In this document: piece by piece, positions 18,214-18,326 of the stretch
Layout of the letters: every line of letters starts with the position of its first letter
Numbering within the stretch: the first letter of the stretch is position 1
From: a bacterium
Lineage (GTDB): Bacteria > Bacillota > Clostridia > Oscillospirales > CAG-272
Assembly (NCBI GenBank): GCA_004558975.1
Contig: SFZB01000021.1
Coordinates: 1-18,326 of the forward strand
Direction of reading: 5' to 3'
Length of the DNA: 18,326 nt
Notes under the pieces: model-generated
Database searches by the model: none
What the model was told of the DNA's origin: nothing
The model's input: only the letters and a program-made list of their open reading frames with translations
Program-made: the position numbers and the translations under genes

Positions 18214-18326
18214 CTATTCGTTGATTTCGGTTATCTTCGTCAATGGGTTCTTCGCCCCCCGAACAGGTCTGTCGATTGCTCCGACAAAATTGTAAAGGAT
18301 TTCTGCCTTTTCAATGTTGCGCTTCT
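18214..18326 (-). CDS. C-terminal tail of a probable serine recombinase, partial
   Basis: Read on the minus strand from the window edge, an open frame of 36 codons ends in TAG at 18216-18214. It contains NIEKAEILYNFVGAIDRP. A basic stretch leading into a beta-strand of the IxIxYNFVGxI type is common at the very end of large serine recombinases with a DUF4368 domain, found in conjugative transposons and other elements of Clostridia. The catalytic part would lie outside the window, so this is only a suggestion. The frame stops three bases before the hairpin at 18177-18211, as a real gene end would. Confidence 0.45.
   Translation of the reverse strand, partial: KRNIEKAEILYNFVGAIDRPVRGAKNPLTKITEINE

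Overview
The window is a GC-rich stretch of about 18 kb that reads like a chromosomal contig of an anaerobic, probably gut-dwelling member of the Bacillota (class Clostridia). The evidence is: an FtsK/SpoIIIE translocase, a CpXC-domain protein of clostridial type, a short type-3 ProS, a class-Ic-type aspartate aminotransferase, strong AGGAGG-like ribosome binding sites, near-consensus sigma-A promoters, and what looks like the C-terminal piece of the sporulation protease SpoIVB at the left edge. All assignments come from reading motifs by eye; no database search was run.

Layout. (a) 1-414: a SpoIVB-like C-terminal fragment on the minus strand, then an AT-rich stretch unlike the rest of the window. 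It holds an imperfect 27-nt palindrome and a possible 144-bp MITE-like sequence. (b) 415-5503, plus strand: ftsK, a DJ-1/PfpI protein, 5-formyltetrahydrofolate cyclo-ligase and a CpXC zinc-ribbon protein, tightly spaced and probably one operon. (c) 5534-6097, minus strand: a signal-less N-acetylmuramoyl-L-alanine amidase, convergent with (b). (d) 6154-10266, plus strand: ttcA-like tRNA thiolase, ligA, and a cytoplasmic clan GH-A glycosidase, ending at a perfect 16-bp terminator. (e) 10457-15009: a lipoprotein glycosidase that is a paralogue of the previous one, and a GH3 enzyme with inverted domain order, each with its own promoter and terminator. (f) 15131-16393, minus strand: a PLP aminotransferase, divergent from proS (16675-18111), each with a promoter of 17-bp spacing. 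(g) 18214-18326, minus strand: the C-terminal tail of a probable large serine recombinase running off the edge.

How the parts fit. Most genes are housekeeping functions: chromosome segregation, DNA ligation, tRNA modification and charging, folate recycling, cell-wall hydrolysis. The distinctive part is 8965-15009, a small carbohydrate-degradation locus. One enzyme appears to act at the cell surface, its paralogue in the cytoplasm, and a cytoplasmic inverted GH3 beta-glycosidase follows. No transporter or regulator is visible in the window. Both edges look disturbed: the left edge has two genes that each lack their 5' part around an AT-rich segment, and the right edge has a recombinase tail. 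I found no tRNA, rRNA, CRISPR array or riboswitch, and no convincing new defence or mobile system.
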